From an uncultured Clostridia bacterium (GTDB taxonomy: Bacteria; Bacillota; Clostridia; Lachnospirales; Lachnospiraceae), in NCBI GenBank assembly GCA_946403295.1, contig CAMIZL010000001.1:310001-374000 (forward strand): a stretch of DNA of 64,000 nucleotides, given 5' to 3'. The position numbers and the translations under genes were made by a program. Position 1 is the stretch's first letter, and each line of letters opens with the position of its first letter. This document shows positions 43,235-51,961 of the stretch, piece after piece. The notes beneath the pieces were generated by a model. The model did no database searches. It had not been told where the DNA came from and saw only the letters and a program-made list of their open reading frames with translations.

Positions 43235-45100
43235 CTATTTCAAAAACTCACGTATCCTTATATATAAACTGTCCGGATCAAAAGATATATGATCGCGTAT
43301 ATCGTTCGGGCTTCCGTGTGAAAGAAATTCGTCCGGAAGCGACAGGTTAAGGTATTTACCTTTATAACCCGCTTCAAGCAATATATCCGCTACCGATTCA
43401 CCAAAGCCGCCGCGTCTGACGTTTTCTTCGCATGTTATGATCGATCCCGACGTTTTTGCGGCTGTCAGTAATGTATCTTTATCTATGGGGCTCACAAAAC
43501 GAGCATTTACAAGCCCTGCACTGATCCCTTCTTCTTTTTCGAGACGTTCGAGTATCTCGTTCATTACCTTGACCATCCTTCCGACGGCAAAAACGGTAAC
43601 ACCGGATATTTCGCGTATGATCTCGGACTTACAGAATTCAACGGGAGCGGCAAATTCCTCAAGTTTTTGCGTGGCCTTGTGTCTCGGATACCTTATCGCA
43701 ACCGGTCCGTCATGTTTAAGCGCAAATTCAAGGAATTTCTTTAATTCGGCTCCGTTCTTGGGTGCCATGACCGTAAGACCCGGTATTGAGGAAAGATATG
43801 AAAGATCGAATATACCCTGATGGGTGTCACCGTCTCTTCCTACGATTCCCGCCCTGTCTATCGCAAATACAACCGGAAGGTTGTTAAGAGCCACATCATG
43901 AAGGATCTGGTCATACGATCGCTGAAGGAAAGTCGAATAAATGGCTACAACGGGACGCATCCCGACCTTAGCCATACCCGCAGCGAACGTTACCGCATGT
44001 TCTTCAGAGATACCGACATCGAAGAATCTTCCGGGGAAATAATCCCTGAATCTCGAAAGTCCTGTTCCGTCCGACATTGCGGCGCATATCGCAACGACCT
44101 TTTCGTTCTTTTGTGCCTCTTCTATCACGGCATCGGCAAAAACGTCGGTATATGTCGTTACACCGTTATTGTTCTTTTTCCGACCCGTTTTCTTAACAAA
44201 AGGTTCTACTCCGTGGAACATCCTCGGATTAACTTCCGCAGGTCTGTATCCTTTGCCCTTTTTTGTTATGACATGTACAAGCACGGGGTTTTTACTCTTC
44301 CCCGCCGCTTCAAACGCCTCGAGCATAAGCGGAATGTTATGCCCGTCTATGGGACCGATATATGTGATCCCCATGTTTTCAAAGAACATGCCTTTTACAA
44401 AAAGGCTCTTAATCGAATTCTTTGAATTTCTGATCTTGTCAACGAGACCGTCACCTATCACAGGTATCGAAGAAAGCCCTTTTTCAACGGTAGTCTTCAC
44501 GGAATTATATCCCGAGCCCGTACGAAGTTTACCCAGATACGCGGCCATGCCTCCGACATTCTCCGAAATGGACATCTTGTTGTCGTTTAAAACAATGATC
44601 ATATTGGATTTAAAGCGACCGGCGTTGTTGAGTGCCTCATATGCCATGCCTCCGCTTAGGGCACCGTCGCCTATCAAAGCAACGACCCTGTAATCCTCAC
44701 CCATAAGATCCCTGGCTTTAACCATTCCGTCCGCAACGGATATCGAAGTCGAGCTGTGACCCGTATTAAATGCATCGCAATCGCTTTCCGAAGTTTTCGG
44801 AAAACCCGAAAGTCCTCCGAACGAACGCAGGGACTCGAATTTATCCTTGCGTCCCGTAAGGATCTTATGCGTATATGACTGATGTCCCACGTCAAAGATC
44901 AGCTTGTCTTTGGGCAGATCAAGGAACAGATGGAGCGCCATCGTCAGTTCAACGACACCGAGATTCGAAGCAAGGTGTCCGCCCGTAACGCTGACATTAT
45001 TGACCAGAAAGCTTCTGATCTCTTTTGCCAGTTCTTTATAATCGGCCGGATCGACCTTTTTAATGTCTCCGGCTTCGTTTATCGTATCCAGGATACTCAT
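43235..45100 (-). CDS. dxs: 1-Deoxy-D-xylulose-5-phosphate synthase
   Basis: Thiamine-diphosphate enzyme condensing pyruvate and glyceraldehyde 3-phosphate, first step of the MEP isoprenoid pathway. The 621-residue length is normal. Signatures: FDVGHQSYTHKILTGR (about 70-85), ThDP-binding GDGALSGGMAYEALNNAG (about 151-168), and the transketolase-type pyrimidine domain with GISEEHAVTFAAGMA (about 365-380, catalytic Glu) and DRAGIVGRDGDTHQG. It lies 22 bases downstream of the ispA gene, which provides the next steps of isoprenoid assembly. Confidence 0.97.
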   Translation of the reverse strand: MSILDTINEAGDIKKVDPADYKELAKEIRSFLVNNVSVTGGHLASNLGVVELTMALHLFLDLPKDKLIFDVGHQSYTHKILTGRKDKFESLRSFGGLSGFPKTSESDCDAFNTGHSSTSISVADGMVKARDLMGEDYRVVALIGDGALSGGMAYEALNNAGRFKSNMIIVLNDNKMSISENVGGMAAYLGKLRTGSGYNSVKTTVEKGLSSIPVIGDGLVDKIRNSKNSIKSLFVKGMFFENMGITYIGPIDGHNIPLMLEAFEAAGKSKNPVLVHVITKKGKGYRPAEVNPRMFHGVEPFVKKTGRKKNNNGVTTYTDVFADAVIEEAQKNEKVVAICAAMSDGTGLSRFRDYFPGRFFDVGISEEHAVTFAAGMAKVGMRPVVAIYSTFLQRSYDQILHDVALNNLPVVFAIDRAGIVGRDGDTHQGIFDLSYLSSIPGLTVMAPKNGAELKKFLEFALKHDGPVAIRYPRHKATQKLEEFAAPVEFCKSEIIREISGVTVFAVGRMVKVMNEILERLEKEEGISAGLVNARFVSPIDKDTLLTAAKTSGSIITCEENVRRGGFGESVADILLEAGYKGKYLNLSLPDEFLSHGSPNDIRDHISFDPDSLYIRIREFLK

Positions 45101-45122
45101 AACTATATACCTACCAAACTAC

Positions 45123-46028
45123 TTATATTGAAAACAATCTCCCGAAAAGCGTTTCAAAAGCACTCTTGTCTCCGGGCAGTTTTAAAAGCTTCATCATCAT
45201 CTCATCGTAGAGCTCTTTGATCTTTTCCCTCGCCGCATCGAGACCGAATATTGAAACAAATGTCGATTTATTGTTCTTTTCGTCGCTTCCGGTATCTTTT
45301 CCCGTTTCGGCAAAGGAAGCCGTCACGTCAAGGATATCATCCCTGATCTGAAAAGCGAGTCCCATAAGTCTTCCGATATCGTCGAGAAGCGAAACCGCTG
45401 TCTCATCAGCACCCGCAAGTATCGCGCCGCAGCACAGAGCCGACTGAAAAAGCCTTGAAGTCTTAAGCTCGCACATTGTGGCAAGCATATTCTCATCGGG
45501 TCGCGCATTGTCCTTAAATCCTTCGACATCAAGCACCTGCCCGCCGATCATACCGAACGCGCCCGCATTTTTATATAAGATCGAAGCCGCACGCATAAAA
45601 TTGCGCATGTTGTCCATATAGTAATCGGGCTTGTTCTTTTCAAGGTTCTCACCGGCGCTCGTTATGATCTCCGCAGAATAATTGAGCAAAGCATCGCCCG
45701 TAAGTATCCCCATCGCATGACCGTAACGTTTATGTGTCGTTAACGCACCTCGCCTGTATTCGTCATTATCCATGGCGGGAAGATCGTCATGAACGAGGGA
45801 ATAACCGTGTATGCACTCAAGCGCGCACGCAAAAGGATATGCCGTATATTCTTCAAGCTCTTTGTCATCGGAGAAAAGCCTGAAACTCTCGATAAGCATT
45901 ATGGCACGAAGCCTTTTTCCGCCGCCGAGGATACTGTAACGCATCGCCGAACTCAAAAGTCCGTATCCTTCGTCTTCTTTCGGAAGACATTCCTCGAGGA
46001 GTTCTTCAATTTTTTTCAGATCGATCAC
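45123..46028 (-). CDS. ispA: Short-chain polyprenyl diphosphate synthase (IspA-type)
   Basis: Makes farnesyl (or geranylgeranyl) diphosphate from IPP and DMAPP. The first aspartate-rich motif is DDLPAMDND (about 80-88), the second is DDILD (about 233-237); GGGKRLRAIM is the IPP-binding segment. The start is GTG overlapping the xseB TGA (GTGA), with GGGGAGGAG five bases upstream. Residues before the first motif (residue -4/-5 region HGYSLVHD) fit a farnesyl-type enzyme. Confidence 0.94.
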   Translation of the reverse strand: MIDLKKIEELLEECLPKEDEGYGLLSSAMRYSILGGGKRLRAIMLIESFRLFSDDKELEEYTAYPFACALECIHGYSLVHDDLPAMDNDEYRRGALTTHKRYGHAMGILTGDALLNYSAEIITSAGENLEKNKPDYYMDNMRNFMRAASILYKNAGAFGMIGGQVLDVEGFKDNARPDENMLATMCELKTSRLFQSALCCGAILAGADETAVSLLDDIGRLMGLAFQIRDDILDVTASFAETGKDTGSDEKNNKSTFVSIFGLDAAREKIKELYDEMMMKLLKLPGDKSAFETLFGRLFSI

Positions 46029-46237
46029 TGTTTCTCCTCCCCGAGTATCTTAAGCTCCTTCTCGACTCTGTCGATCTTCTCGGAACATTCTTTGATAAGA
46101 GTGACTCCTTTTTTATATTTGTCAAAAGAGTCTTCGAGACTTATTGCCTGATCTTCCATCTCATCTATAAGTTGCTCGATCTCCTCAAAATATGTATTGA
46201 TATTTTTTTCTTCTTTCTTTTCTTTTGCCTGAGCCAT
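46025..46237 (-). CDS. xseB: Exonuclease VII small subunit
   Basis: Small regulatory subunit of exodeoxyribonuclease VII, 70 residues, mainly helical. Conserved pattern: NTYFEEIEQLIDEMEDQAI, then LEDSFDKYKKGVTLIKECSEKI (given here by its core SFDKYKKGVTLIKEC). It is placed between xseA and ispA, the usual order. The start has a GAAAAGGAAAG ribosome binding site. Confidence 0.93.
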   Translation of the reverse strand: MAQAKEKKEEKNINTYFEEIEQLIDEMEDQAISLEDSFDKYKKGVTLIKECSEKIDRVEKELKILGEEKQ

Positions 46238-46254
46238 GATCTTTCCTTTTCTTT

Positions 46255-47457
46255 CTATTGTTCCGTTACGGTAGCGTTTACAGTGCCGTCGCTTACCCTG
46301 AGCGAGATGTTCTGTCCTGTTTTAAACTGGTCGACTCTCGAAAGATTCTTTCCCTTCTCATCCGTAACATATGAGAAACCTTTTTCAAGCATGTTGAGAG
46401 GCGACCGCGCCTTCATCAGCTCAGTGTCCCTTTCGAGCCTCATATGAGTTGCATTCCTGTGTGCGGCAAACAATTGTTCAAGCCTCGTTTTTACGCTGTC
46501 AAGCCTGATATGCATATTGTCTATCATCCTCGAAGGGGCATGTGCCGCTACTTTTGCCTTTAAAGCTTCATTTTTATGTCTGACGATCGTAATGCGGTCG
46601 TTCATTATACGGAAAAACCTTATCTTTTCATCCTCAAGAGCTTCATCAAACTGCGACAGATCAAAAACCGCAAGCTGTGCGGCAGCTGTCGGTGTCGGGA
46701 CTCTTACATCCGCAACGAGATCGATAAGCGTTGTGTCCGTCTCATGACCGATCGCGCTTATGACAGGTACCTTACAATCCGCAACGGCCCTTACGATCCT
46801 TTCGTCGTTAAAACAAAACAGATCTTCGTACGATCCGCCGCCCCTTGCAATTATTATCACATCGGGCTTCTCACCGATAAGACGTTTTAAAGCCCTGCAA
46901 ACCGACTCCGGTGCGTCGGCTCCCTGAACGGTTGCGGGCGAAAGGACGAGTTCGGCATAGGGGTTTCTAGAACGCGATATCCTTAATATATCCTGAAGTG
47001 CCGCAGCCGTACGTGCCGTGATTATTCCGATCTTTTTCGAAAACTGCGGTATCGGTTTCTTTTTTTCGGGATCAAAAAAGCCTTCCTCCGAAAGCTTTGC
47101 CTTAAGTCTTTCGAATTCTTCGTATAACGCGCCGAGGCCTTCCTGTTCGATCCTGTCTGCGTACATCATATATTTTCCGTCGCGCTCATAAACACCGATC
47201 GGTCCCGAAACGATAACGCTCATCCCGTCTTTTAAGACAAAAGAAAGACCGGCACGCCTGCCGGCAAACATAGCACAGGCAAGCTGTCCGCCCTTGTCTT
47301 TGAGCGTAAAATATATATGTCCCGCGTCGGAATATTTACAATTCGATACTTCGCCGTTAATGCTTATGTATCTGAGCGCAGTGTTTGTCTCAAAGATCCT
47401 TTTTATATAAGAATTTACCTGTGAGACCGTGTATATTTTTATATTAGTGTTTGTCAT
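46255..47457 (-). CDS. xseA: Exonuclease VII large subunit
   Basis: Catalytic subunit of exonuclease VII, which degrades single-stranded DNA in repair. The 400-residue protein has an N-terminal OB fold (about 1-105: VSQVNSYIKRIFETN, INGEVSNCKYSDAGHIYFTLKD), the catalytic domain with GIITARTAAALQDILRI and the motif IIIARGGGSYEDLFCFNDE, and a helical C-terminal region binding XseB. It overlaps the nusB 3' end by 14 bases. Confidence 0.97.
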   Translation of the reverse strand: MTNTNIKIYTVSQVNSYIKRIFETNTALRYISINGEVSNCKYSDAGHIYFTLKDKGGQLACAMFAGRRAGLSFVLKDGMSVIVSGPIGVYERDGKYMMYADRIEQEGLGALYEEFERLKAKLSEEGFFDPEKKKPIPQFSKKIGIITARTAAALQDILRISRSRNPYAELVLSPATVQGADAPESVCRALKRLIGEKPDVIIIARGGGSYEDLFCFNDERIVRAVADCKVPVISAIGHETDTTLIDLVADVRVPTPTAAAQLAVFDLSQFDEALEDEKIRFFRIMNDRITIVRHKNEALKAKVAAHAPSRMIDNMHIRLDSVKTRLEQLFAAHRNATHMRLERDTELMKARSPLNMLEKGFSYVTDEKGKNLSRVDQFKTGQNISLRVSDGTVNATVTEQ

Positions 47458-47872
47458 TTTCCTGTTTTTCTTTTATAAGACTTGAGAGTATACCGTTGAC
47501 AAATCCGTAGGACGATTCGTTACATCCGTATTCCTTGGCAAGTTCGACAGCCTCGTTAACGGCCACTTTGTCGGGGACTTCGTCATCGTAAGAGATCTCA
47601 AACGCCGCAAGACGCAGTATGTTAAGGTCCATCCTTCCGATACGCGACAATTTCCATCCCTTAGCGACTCTCGAAATGATACTGTCGATGGTCCCGAGCT
47701 TCTCAACGATCTTAGAATAACGATCCAGTATCTCCTTCGAGGCGGATTCATCGTCAATATCCGCAAACAGTGAAAGATATAGCATGTTCTGCTCGCCGAT
47801 CTCTTCTTTGTCGTGGAATTCACGCATATATAACATCTTAATAAGATGGTTCCTTAATTCTCTTCTTGTCAT
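47444..47872 (-). CDS. nusB: Transcription antitermination factor NusB
   Basis: Component of the antitermination complex on rRNA operons, acting with S10 and boxA RNA. The 142-residue all-helical protein carries RRELRNHLIKMLYMREF at the start and the C-terminal signature IGRMDLNILRLAAFEISYDD and PDKVAVNEAVELAKEYG. ATG 47872 has GAGGTG five bases upstream; the longer form from 47884 is not needed. Order asp23-nusB-xseA-xseB-ispA is usual in Clostridia. Confidence 0.95.
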   Translation of the reverse strand: MTRRELRNHLIKMLYMREFHDKEEIGEQNMLYLSLFADIDDESASKEILDRYSKIVEKLGTIDSIISRVAKGWKLSRIGRMDLNILRLAAFEISYDDEVPDKVAVNEAVELAKEYGCNESSYGFVNGILSSLIKEKQENDKH

Positions 47873-47927
47873 GGTGCACCTCAAAAATTACAGAGTAAAT
47901 GTTGTACAGTATAGTCCGGTCAAACGT

Positions 47928-48073
47928 CTCCAATGCGGATCTGATCAAGTAATGGTGAAACTACTCAAATGCTGATCTGATCAAGCAATGATCTAAACGA
48001 CTCAATACGGATCTGATCAAGCAATGATCCAAACGACTCAATGTTACAATGGATCAGACAATGATCTCAACGA
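47928..48073 (-). repeat. Stop-codon-spanning tandem repeat after asp23, four units of 36/37/36/37 bp
   Basis: Units on the plus strand are 47928-47963, 47964-48000, 48001-48036 and 48037-48073, each with CTCAA at the left and a GATCTGATCAAGCAATGATC-type core. Read on the minus strand, the first unit (48073 to 48037) contains the last 20 bases of the asp23 frame including its TGA. The remaining three units fill the spacer to nusB. Confidence 0.9.
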
Positions 48074-48413
48074 CATGGATATTAACGGCAACAACTTTCA
48101 GGCCGGTCATATTCTCGATCGCATTCTTTACTTTTTCCTGGATCTGTGAAGTAACGTCAACGATACGGAATCCGTATTTGATATTGATAAAAAGCTCAAC
48201 CGTGACTTCATCTTCTTCAATCGCGATCTTAACGCCCTTTGAGCTGTTTTTGATACCGAGCTTGCCGACGATCTCATTGGTGATATTACCTGCCATCGAA
48301 TCAACGCCATCAACTTCCGAAGCGGCAAGTCCGCTTATGGTCGCCACTACGTCATCCGAAATCTTTATCTGGCTTTCCGATACAAAATCCTTTTCATTTT
48401 CCATTGTGTTCAT
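48054..48413 (-). CDS. Asp23/Gls24 family envelope stress protein
   Basis: A 119-residue protein of the Asp23/Gls24/YqhY family. The core SQIKISDDVVATISGLAASEVDGV (described here by its start SQIKISDDVVATI) and GIKNSSKGVKIAIEEDEVTV are typical, and the end EKVKNAIENMTGLKVVAVNIHV is the family's second signature. YqhY members sit before nusB and are linked to fatty-acid synthesis control in Bacillus. The start at 48413 has AAAGGAG nine bases upstream. The final codons are part of a tandem repeat. Confidence 0.93.
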   Translation of the reverse strand: MNTMENEKDFVSESQIKISDDVVATISGLAASEVDGVDSMAGNITNEIVGKLGIKNSSKGVKIAIEEDEVTVELFINIKYGFRIVDVTSQIQEKVKNAIENMTGLKVVAVNIHVVEIIV

Positions 48414-48594
48414 CTATAGAATCTCCTTTATTTCTGACACTGTCTGTTGACATTTTAGCATGGATAAGAGTTTTTGAAAAGCATAAGAATCATATCTTGA
48501 ACAAAAGATTTATGTTTTTCACTTTTCGATACGGCAAATTAGACTTCAAATATATAAAAATACGATAAAAAAATCACGAAAATATACAGCTTAC

Positions 48595-48623
48595 TTGAAT
48601 ATCTTTTTTATTTGTGCTATACT
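48595..48623 (+). promoter_or_regulatory. Promoter of the 81-residue protein gene
   Basis: TTGAAT (48595-48600), a 17-base spacer, TATACT (48618-48623). Confidence 0.6.
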
Positions 48624-48672
48624 AATCATAAGCAGAAGCGATTGAAAAGAAGTCAATCGGAAAGGAGGTCGA

Positions 48673-48918
48673 ATGAGCAAAAACTTCACGCAAATAACAG
48701 ATTTAAAACCCGAATTCGAACTCCTTATCAAAATGCTTGACCGGATAGAGATTGACAAATGTGAAGATGCCTTCAACAGTCTGTTTGAACGTTCTCTTCC
48801 CTATTATATCGATGAACAGATCAGTTACGCATATGATCTTTTTCTCATTTACGATCTCGACAATTCCGCAGCGATCCTTAAAAACCTTATCAGGCATTTG
48901 AATTTTTATTGTCAATAA
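48673..48918 (+). CDS. Small hypothetical protein (81 aa)
   Basis: An 81-residue cytoplasmic protein without recognisable domains. It is acidic in the first half, helical, and rich in Leu/Ile/Asp/Tyr (KPEFELLIKMLDRIEID, YYIDEQISYAYDLFLIYDLD). Evidence for a real gene is a perfect AAAGGAGGT ribosome binding site at 48661-48669, a promoter at 48595 and a strong terminator directly after. It is a one-gene unit between asp23 and efp on the opposite strand. Function unknown. Confidence 0.75.
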   Translation: MSKNFTQITDLKPEFELLIKMLDRIEIDKCEDAFNSLFERSLPYYIDEQISYAYDLFLIYDLDNSAAILKNLIRHLNFYCQ

Positions 48919-48963
48919 CGTTGATTAATGACGACTCAAAATGTTATAAAATCCCCCAAACAC

Positions 48964-48991
48964 AAAAAAGACTCGCGAACGAGTCTTTTTT
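48964..48991. terminator. Bidirectional terminator between the small ORF and efp
   Basis: A 12-bp stem (48964-48975 with 48980-48991) and a CGAA loop, with A's on one side and T's on the other, so it works for both converging genes. Confidence 0.9.
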
Positions 48992-49006
48992 GTATGTAAA
49001 TACAGA

Positions 49007-49564
49007 TCAGATTCTCTTTAAGTACTCTCCGCTTCTGGTGTCGATCTGAATCCTGTCGCCACGCTCAACAAAGAGAGGAACCATAACCTGAGCACCTGTC
49101 TCAACAATAGCGGGCTTGCTTGCACCTGTAGCGGTGTCACCCTTGAAACCGGGCTCTGTCTCAGTGATCTCAAGCTCTGCAAACATAGGAGGTTCTACCG
49201 AGAAAACCTTGCCCTGGTATGAGAGCATCTTAACCATGTCGTTTTCTTTAACGAATTTAAGAGCATCGCCAACTTCATCGGCATTAAGAGCGATCTGCTC
49301 ATAATTCTCTGTGTTCATGAAGTTGTACATATCGCCGTCAGCATAGAGATACTGCATATCGCTCTTCTCAATGTGTGCGGGCGGATACTTATCCGTAGGA
49401 CGGAAGGTTGTTTCCGTAACACCACCGTTGATGATGTCTCTGAGCTTTGTTCTAACGAAAGCTGCACCCTTACCGGGCTTAACATGCTGGAATTCGATAA
49501 CCTGACAAACCTTGCCGTCAATTTCAAGTGTCATGCCGTTTCTAAATTCACCTGCTGAAATCAT
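49007..49564 (-). CDS. efp: Elongation factor P
   Basis: Rescues ribosomes stalled at polyproline stretches. The 185-residue protein has the three beta-barrel domains: KOW-like N-terminal domain, OB domain and C-terminal OB domain ending [15 protein letters not shown]. The modification lysine is in [10 protein letters not shown] (Lys32), in the same context as Bacillus EF-P. No epmA/epmB genes are nearby. A GGAGG ribosome binding site precedes the ATG. Confidence 0.97.
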   Translation of the reverse strand: MISAGEFRNGMTLEIDGKVCQVIEFQHVKPGKGAAFVRTKLRDIINGGVTETTFRPTDKYPPAHIEKSDMQYLYADGDMYNFMNTENYEQIALNADEVGDALKFVKENDMVKMLSYQGKVFSVEPPMFAELEITETEPGFKGDTATGASKPAIVETGAQVMVPLFVERGDRIQIDTRSGEYLKRI

Positions 49565-49658
49565 ATAAATCCTCCTGACAATTTATAAAGCGGCAATGTG
49601 TTCCGCTTCTTTGACTGTTTACAACTCAATTCAAAGTCACAGCAAAACAGACACGGAT

Positions 49659-49687
49659 ATTTTATAATATTCTTTTATGTTTAGCAA
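49659..49687 (-). promoter_or_regulatory. Promoter of efp
   Basis: On the minus strand TTGCTA (49682-49687), a 17-base spacer, TAAAAT (49659-49664). Confidence 0.5.
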
Positions 49688-49728
49688 TAAAAATTTTTAT
49701 CTCAAAACGATTATTTTATTTCAAACGA

Positions 49729-51069
49729 TCATTTCTTTGTCTTGGCTTTCACGGATGTAAATTTGCCGACAAAAACGCCGTTTTTGACCGCTCGAACCTT
49801 AAAGGAATAATCCGTACCGGCTTTTAATTTCTTTATTGTGTAGTTTGTCTTCTTTGTTGTACCGATAAGCTTGTTGTTCGAATCGTAGATCTCGTAGAAC
49901 TCGGCATCTTCAGCCTTGCCCCATGTGAGCTTCATCGAATTCTTCTTGATGCTCTTTGCCTTAAGCTTGGTAACCGAAGGAACCGCATAACCGTAATCGG
50001 TCGCCTTATCGAGCATTTCGCAGATAACACTTCCGCGGATAAGGATACGGGACTTCTTGTTGATCTCCTCGTTAGTGAAGTCCATGATCCTGTCGCCCCA
50101 TGACATCCATACAGGGTTGGCCGTGTAGGCTTCCTCGAAATTCTCTTCCGAAGGATCGTCAAGACAGATCTCGGTCAGATAATTGAGAACCTCAAAACCT
50201 TCGTTGTTGATGTTGAGAGCAATCTCGGTATCGGTAAGATCGGTACTGAAATCTACCGAACAGTAAAGCTGGCCGTCGGCATTGAAATATGGATCAGAAA
50301 GTGTGGGAGCCGGGAAGTTCTTAGGGAGCTTGAAGTCCTTGGCATTTCCCTTCTTGCCTACCGACACTTCGTTTGACCATGCGGTCCACATAAACCTGTG
50401 ACCCACAAGTTCACCATCTTCATTGATATCATCCCAAGGGGTATATTCAACGAAATAACGATATCTGGTATTGATGGTATGATTCTTAAGATCGATAACA
50501 TCTACATCATCATTACTCTCGAAGATCCCTTCCATAACGCCGGGATTATTGTTCATATCGTTCACTCTTAAGAACGCCATATAAGCGAAATTGTCTTTAT
50601 AACCCCATCCGAAATACTCTTTAACGGGAAGTCCTGTGGGAATGTTCTCCTGATCCCACATCTCACAGGTATCCCAGGTTTCGGGAACGTAAAGCCAGTC
50701 ACCGCCGTCAACGCTGATATCAAACTGAACGCCGACATCAAAACCTTCAAGTCTGTACTTCATATCGAAATCATTATATTCCTCTGACTGTGTATATGAA
50801 TCGAGCAGTGAAACATTCTCACGAGTCATACGAAGAATATCTTCGTTCTGTCTGATATAAACGTCCAGTACGCCCTGATCCTTCTTTTCAAAATTAACGA
50901 GATCGTACACGGGATCGTTGGGAACATAATTCTCAATACCGTTCGGGAAGAACTCTTCCATTAAGAGATCTTTAAATTCAGAAGCACTTACCGTGTTGTT
51001 AAACGATATCGCACAGAACATAAGAACTGCAGCCGATACAGAAGCTAAAAATATACCCACCCTTTTCAT
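49729..51069 (-). CDS. Secreted protein with C-terminal fibronectin type III domain
   Basis: A 446-residue exported protein. The signal peptide is about 1-29 (MKRVGIFLASVSAAVL with cleavage near VSA). The central region (about 35-350) is acidic and rich in aromatic residues and has no family I recognise. The C-terminal ~90 residues form an FN3 domain: VTKLKAKSIKKNSMKLTW, AEFYEIYDSNNKLIGTT, LKAGTDYSFKVRAVKNG. FN3 modules in secreted bacterial proteins often act as spacers in extracellular enzymes or adhesins. It may be the host cell's surface protein; no wall-anchor signal is seen. Confidence 0.75.
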   Translation of the reverse strand: MKRVGIFLASVSAAVLMFCAISFNNTVSASEFKDLLMEEFFPNGIENYVPNDPVYDLVNFEKKDQGVLDVYIRQNEDILRMTRENVSLLDSYTQSEEYNDFDMKYRLEGFDVGVQFDISVDGGDWLYVPETWDTCEMWDQENIPTGLPVKEYFGWGYKDNFAYMAFLRVNDMNNNPGVMEGIFESNDDVDVIDLKNHTINTRYRYFVEYTPWDDINEDGELVGHRFMWTAWSNEVSVGKKGNAKDFKLPKNFPAPTLSDPYFNADGQLYCSVDFSTDLTDTEIALNINNEGFEVLNYLTEICLDDPSEENFEEAYTANPVWMSWGDRIMDFTNEEINKKSRILIRGSVICEMLDKATDYGYAVPSVTKLKAKSIKKNSMKLTWGKAEDAEFYEIYDSNNKLIGTTKKTNYTIKKLKAGTDYSFKVRAVKNGVFVGKFTSVKAKTKK

Positions 51070-51157
51070 AACCTTCTCCTTTCAAGAAAGAATTTATTAG
51101 ATTTAATAATTTTACTACGAATTATTAGACAATTCAATGACAAGGGGGATAAATTAC

Positions 51158-51186
51158 AAAAAAGTCGGTCACTGACCGACTTTTTT
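51158..51186. terminator. Intrinsic terminator at the yqeG 3' end
   Basis: A 13-bp stem (51158-51170 with 51174-51186), AAAAAAGTCGGTC with its complement, loop of three. T runs on both strands make it usable in both directions. Confidence 0.85.
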
Positions 51187-51189
51187 GAA

Positions 51190-51822
51190 TCAGATATATC
51201 TGCTGTTGAACAAACGATCGATACGTGCGATATGCTCGGATACGGAAAAATGTTTTTCTTTCCTTCTTCTGCTGCGCGATGCCTTATGTTCGGGCTTACG
51301 GTTTCTGGGCATCTCGGAGACTTTTTCCTTTAAGCTGTGCTTATAGAACATCATGACAGGTTTTTCAAGGAATCTTTTTAATCTGACCTGCAAATCTTCC
51401 TTCTTATCGATGGGATTAACGAGTATCGTACGGATACCGGCAAGCTTTCCTCCGTATATATCGGTAAAAAGCTGATCGCCGATGACAAGTGTCGACTTCG
51501 TAGATGTTCTGGTCATCATGGTAGCCACATAATAATTCTTTGAATAAGGCTTTCCGGCTTTAAAGATATATTTAACGTTAACGTCCTTATTAAATCTCTC
51601 AACTCTGGGTTTCTTGTTATTTGAAAGAAGACAGATATCAAATCCTATTCCCTTGAGTCTTTCAAATAATTTTATCGCTCTTTCGTCGGCGTCCGCACCG
51701 TGAGGAACAAGCGTATTGTCGATATCAAAAATAAGCCCTCTGTAGCCCGCTTCGAAGTATGCTTCGTAGTCGATGCTGTAAGCGCTTTCAACCCATTCAT
51801 CCGGAAAAAATCTTTCTAACAT
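51190..51822 (-). CDS. YqeG-family HAD phosphatase
   Basis: A HAD-superfamily IIIA phosphatase. Motif I is IFDIDNTLV (nucleophile and second Asp, about 35-43), motif II has SNN (LLSNNKK), and motif IV is GDQLFTDIYGG with two Asp. The YqeG family is fused with, or located near, shikimate or ribosome-related genes in Firmicutes; the B. subtilis relative is a phosphatidylglycerophosphatase candidate by analogy to PGP phosphatase of mitochondria/chloroplasts. The basic tail (RNRKPEHKASRSRRRKEK) is unusual. Confidence 0.85.
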   Translation of the reverse strand: MLERFFPDEWVESAYSIDYEAYFEAGYRGLIFDIDNTLVPHGADADERAIKLFERLKGIGFDICLLSNNKKPRVERFNKDVNVKYIFKAGKPYSKNYYVATMMTRTSTKSTLVIGDQLFTDIYGGKLAGIRTILVNPIDKKEDLQVRLKRFLEKPVMMFYKHSLKEKVSEMPRNRKPEHKASRSRRRKEKHFSVSEHIARIDRLFNSRYI

Positions 51823-51920
51823 ATAAAAATTCCTTTATGAGTTAATCTGATACCTGCTGTTATCCTCTTCATAATATTACCGAATCGTGAATAAATCAAA
51901 TTAAAAATCTATAAAATCAA

Positions 51921-51951
51921 AGGCAGGAGTGCTTTCGCACTCCTGCCTTTT
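51921..51951. terminator. Intrinsic terminator of the EF-G-like gene
   Basis: AGGCAGGAGTGC (51921-51932) pairs with GCACTCCTGCCT (51937-51948) with a TTTC loop, followed by T's on the plus strand and a T-rich tract on the minus strand. Confidence 0.85.
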
Positions 51952-51961
51952 AAGATCAATA

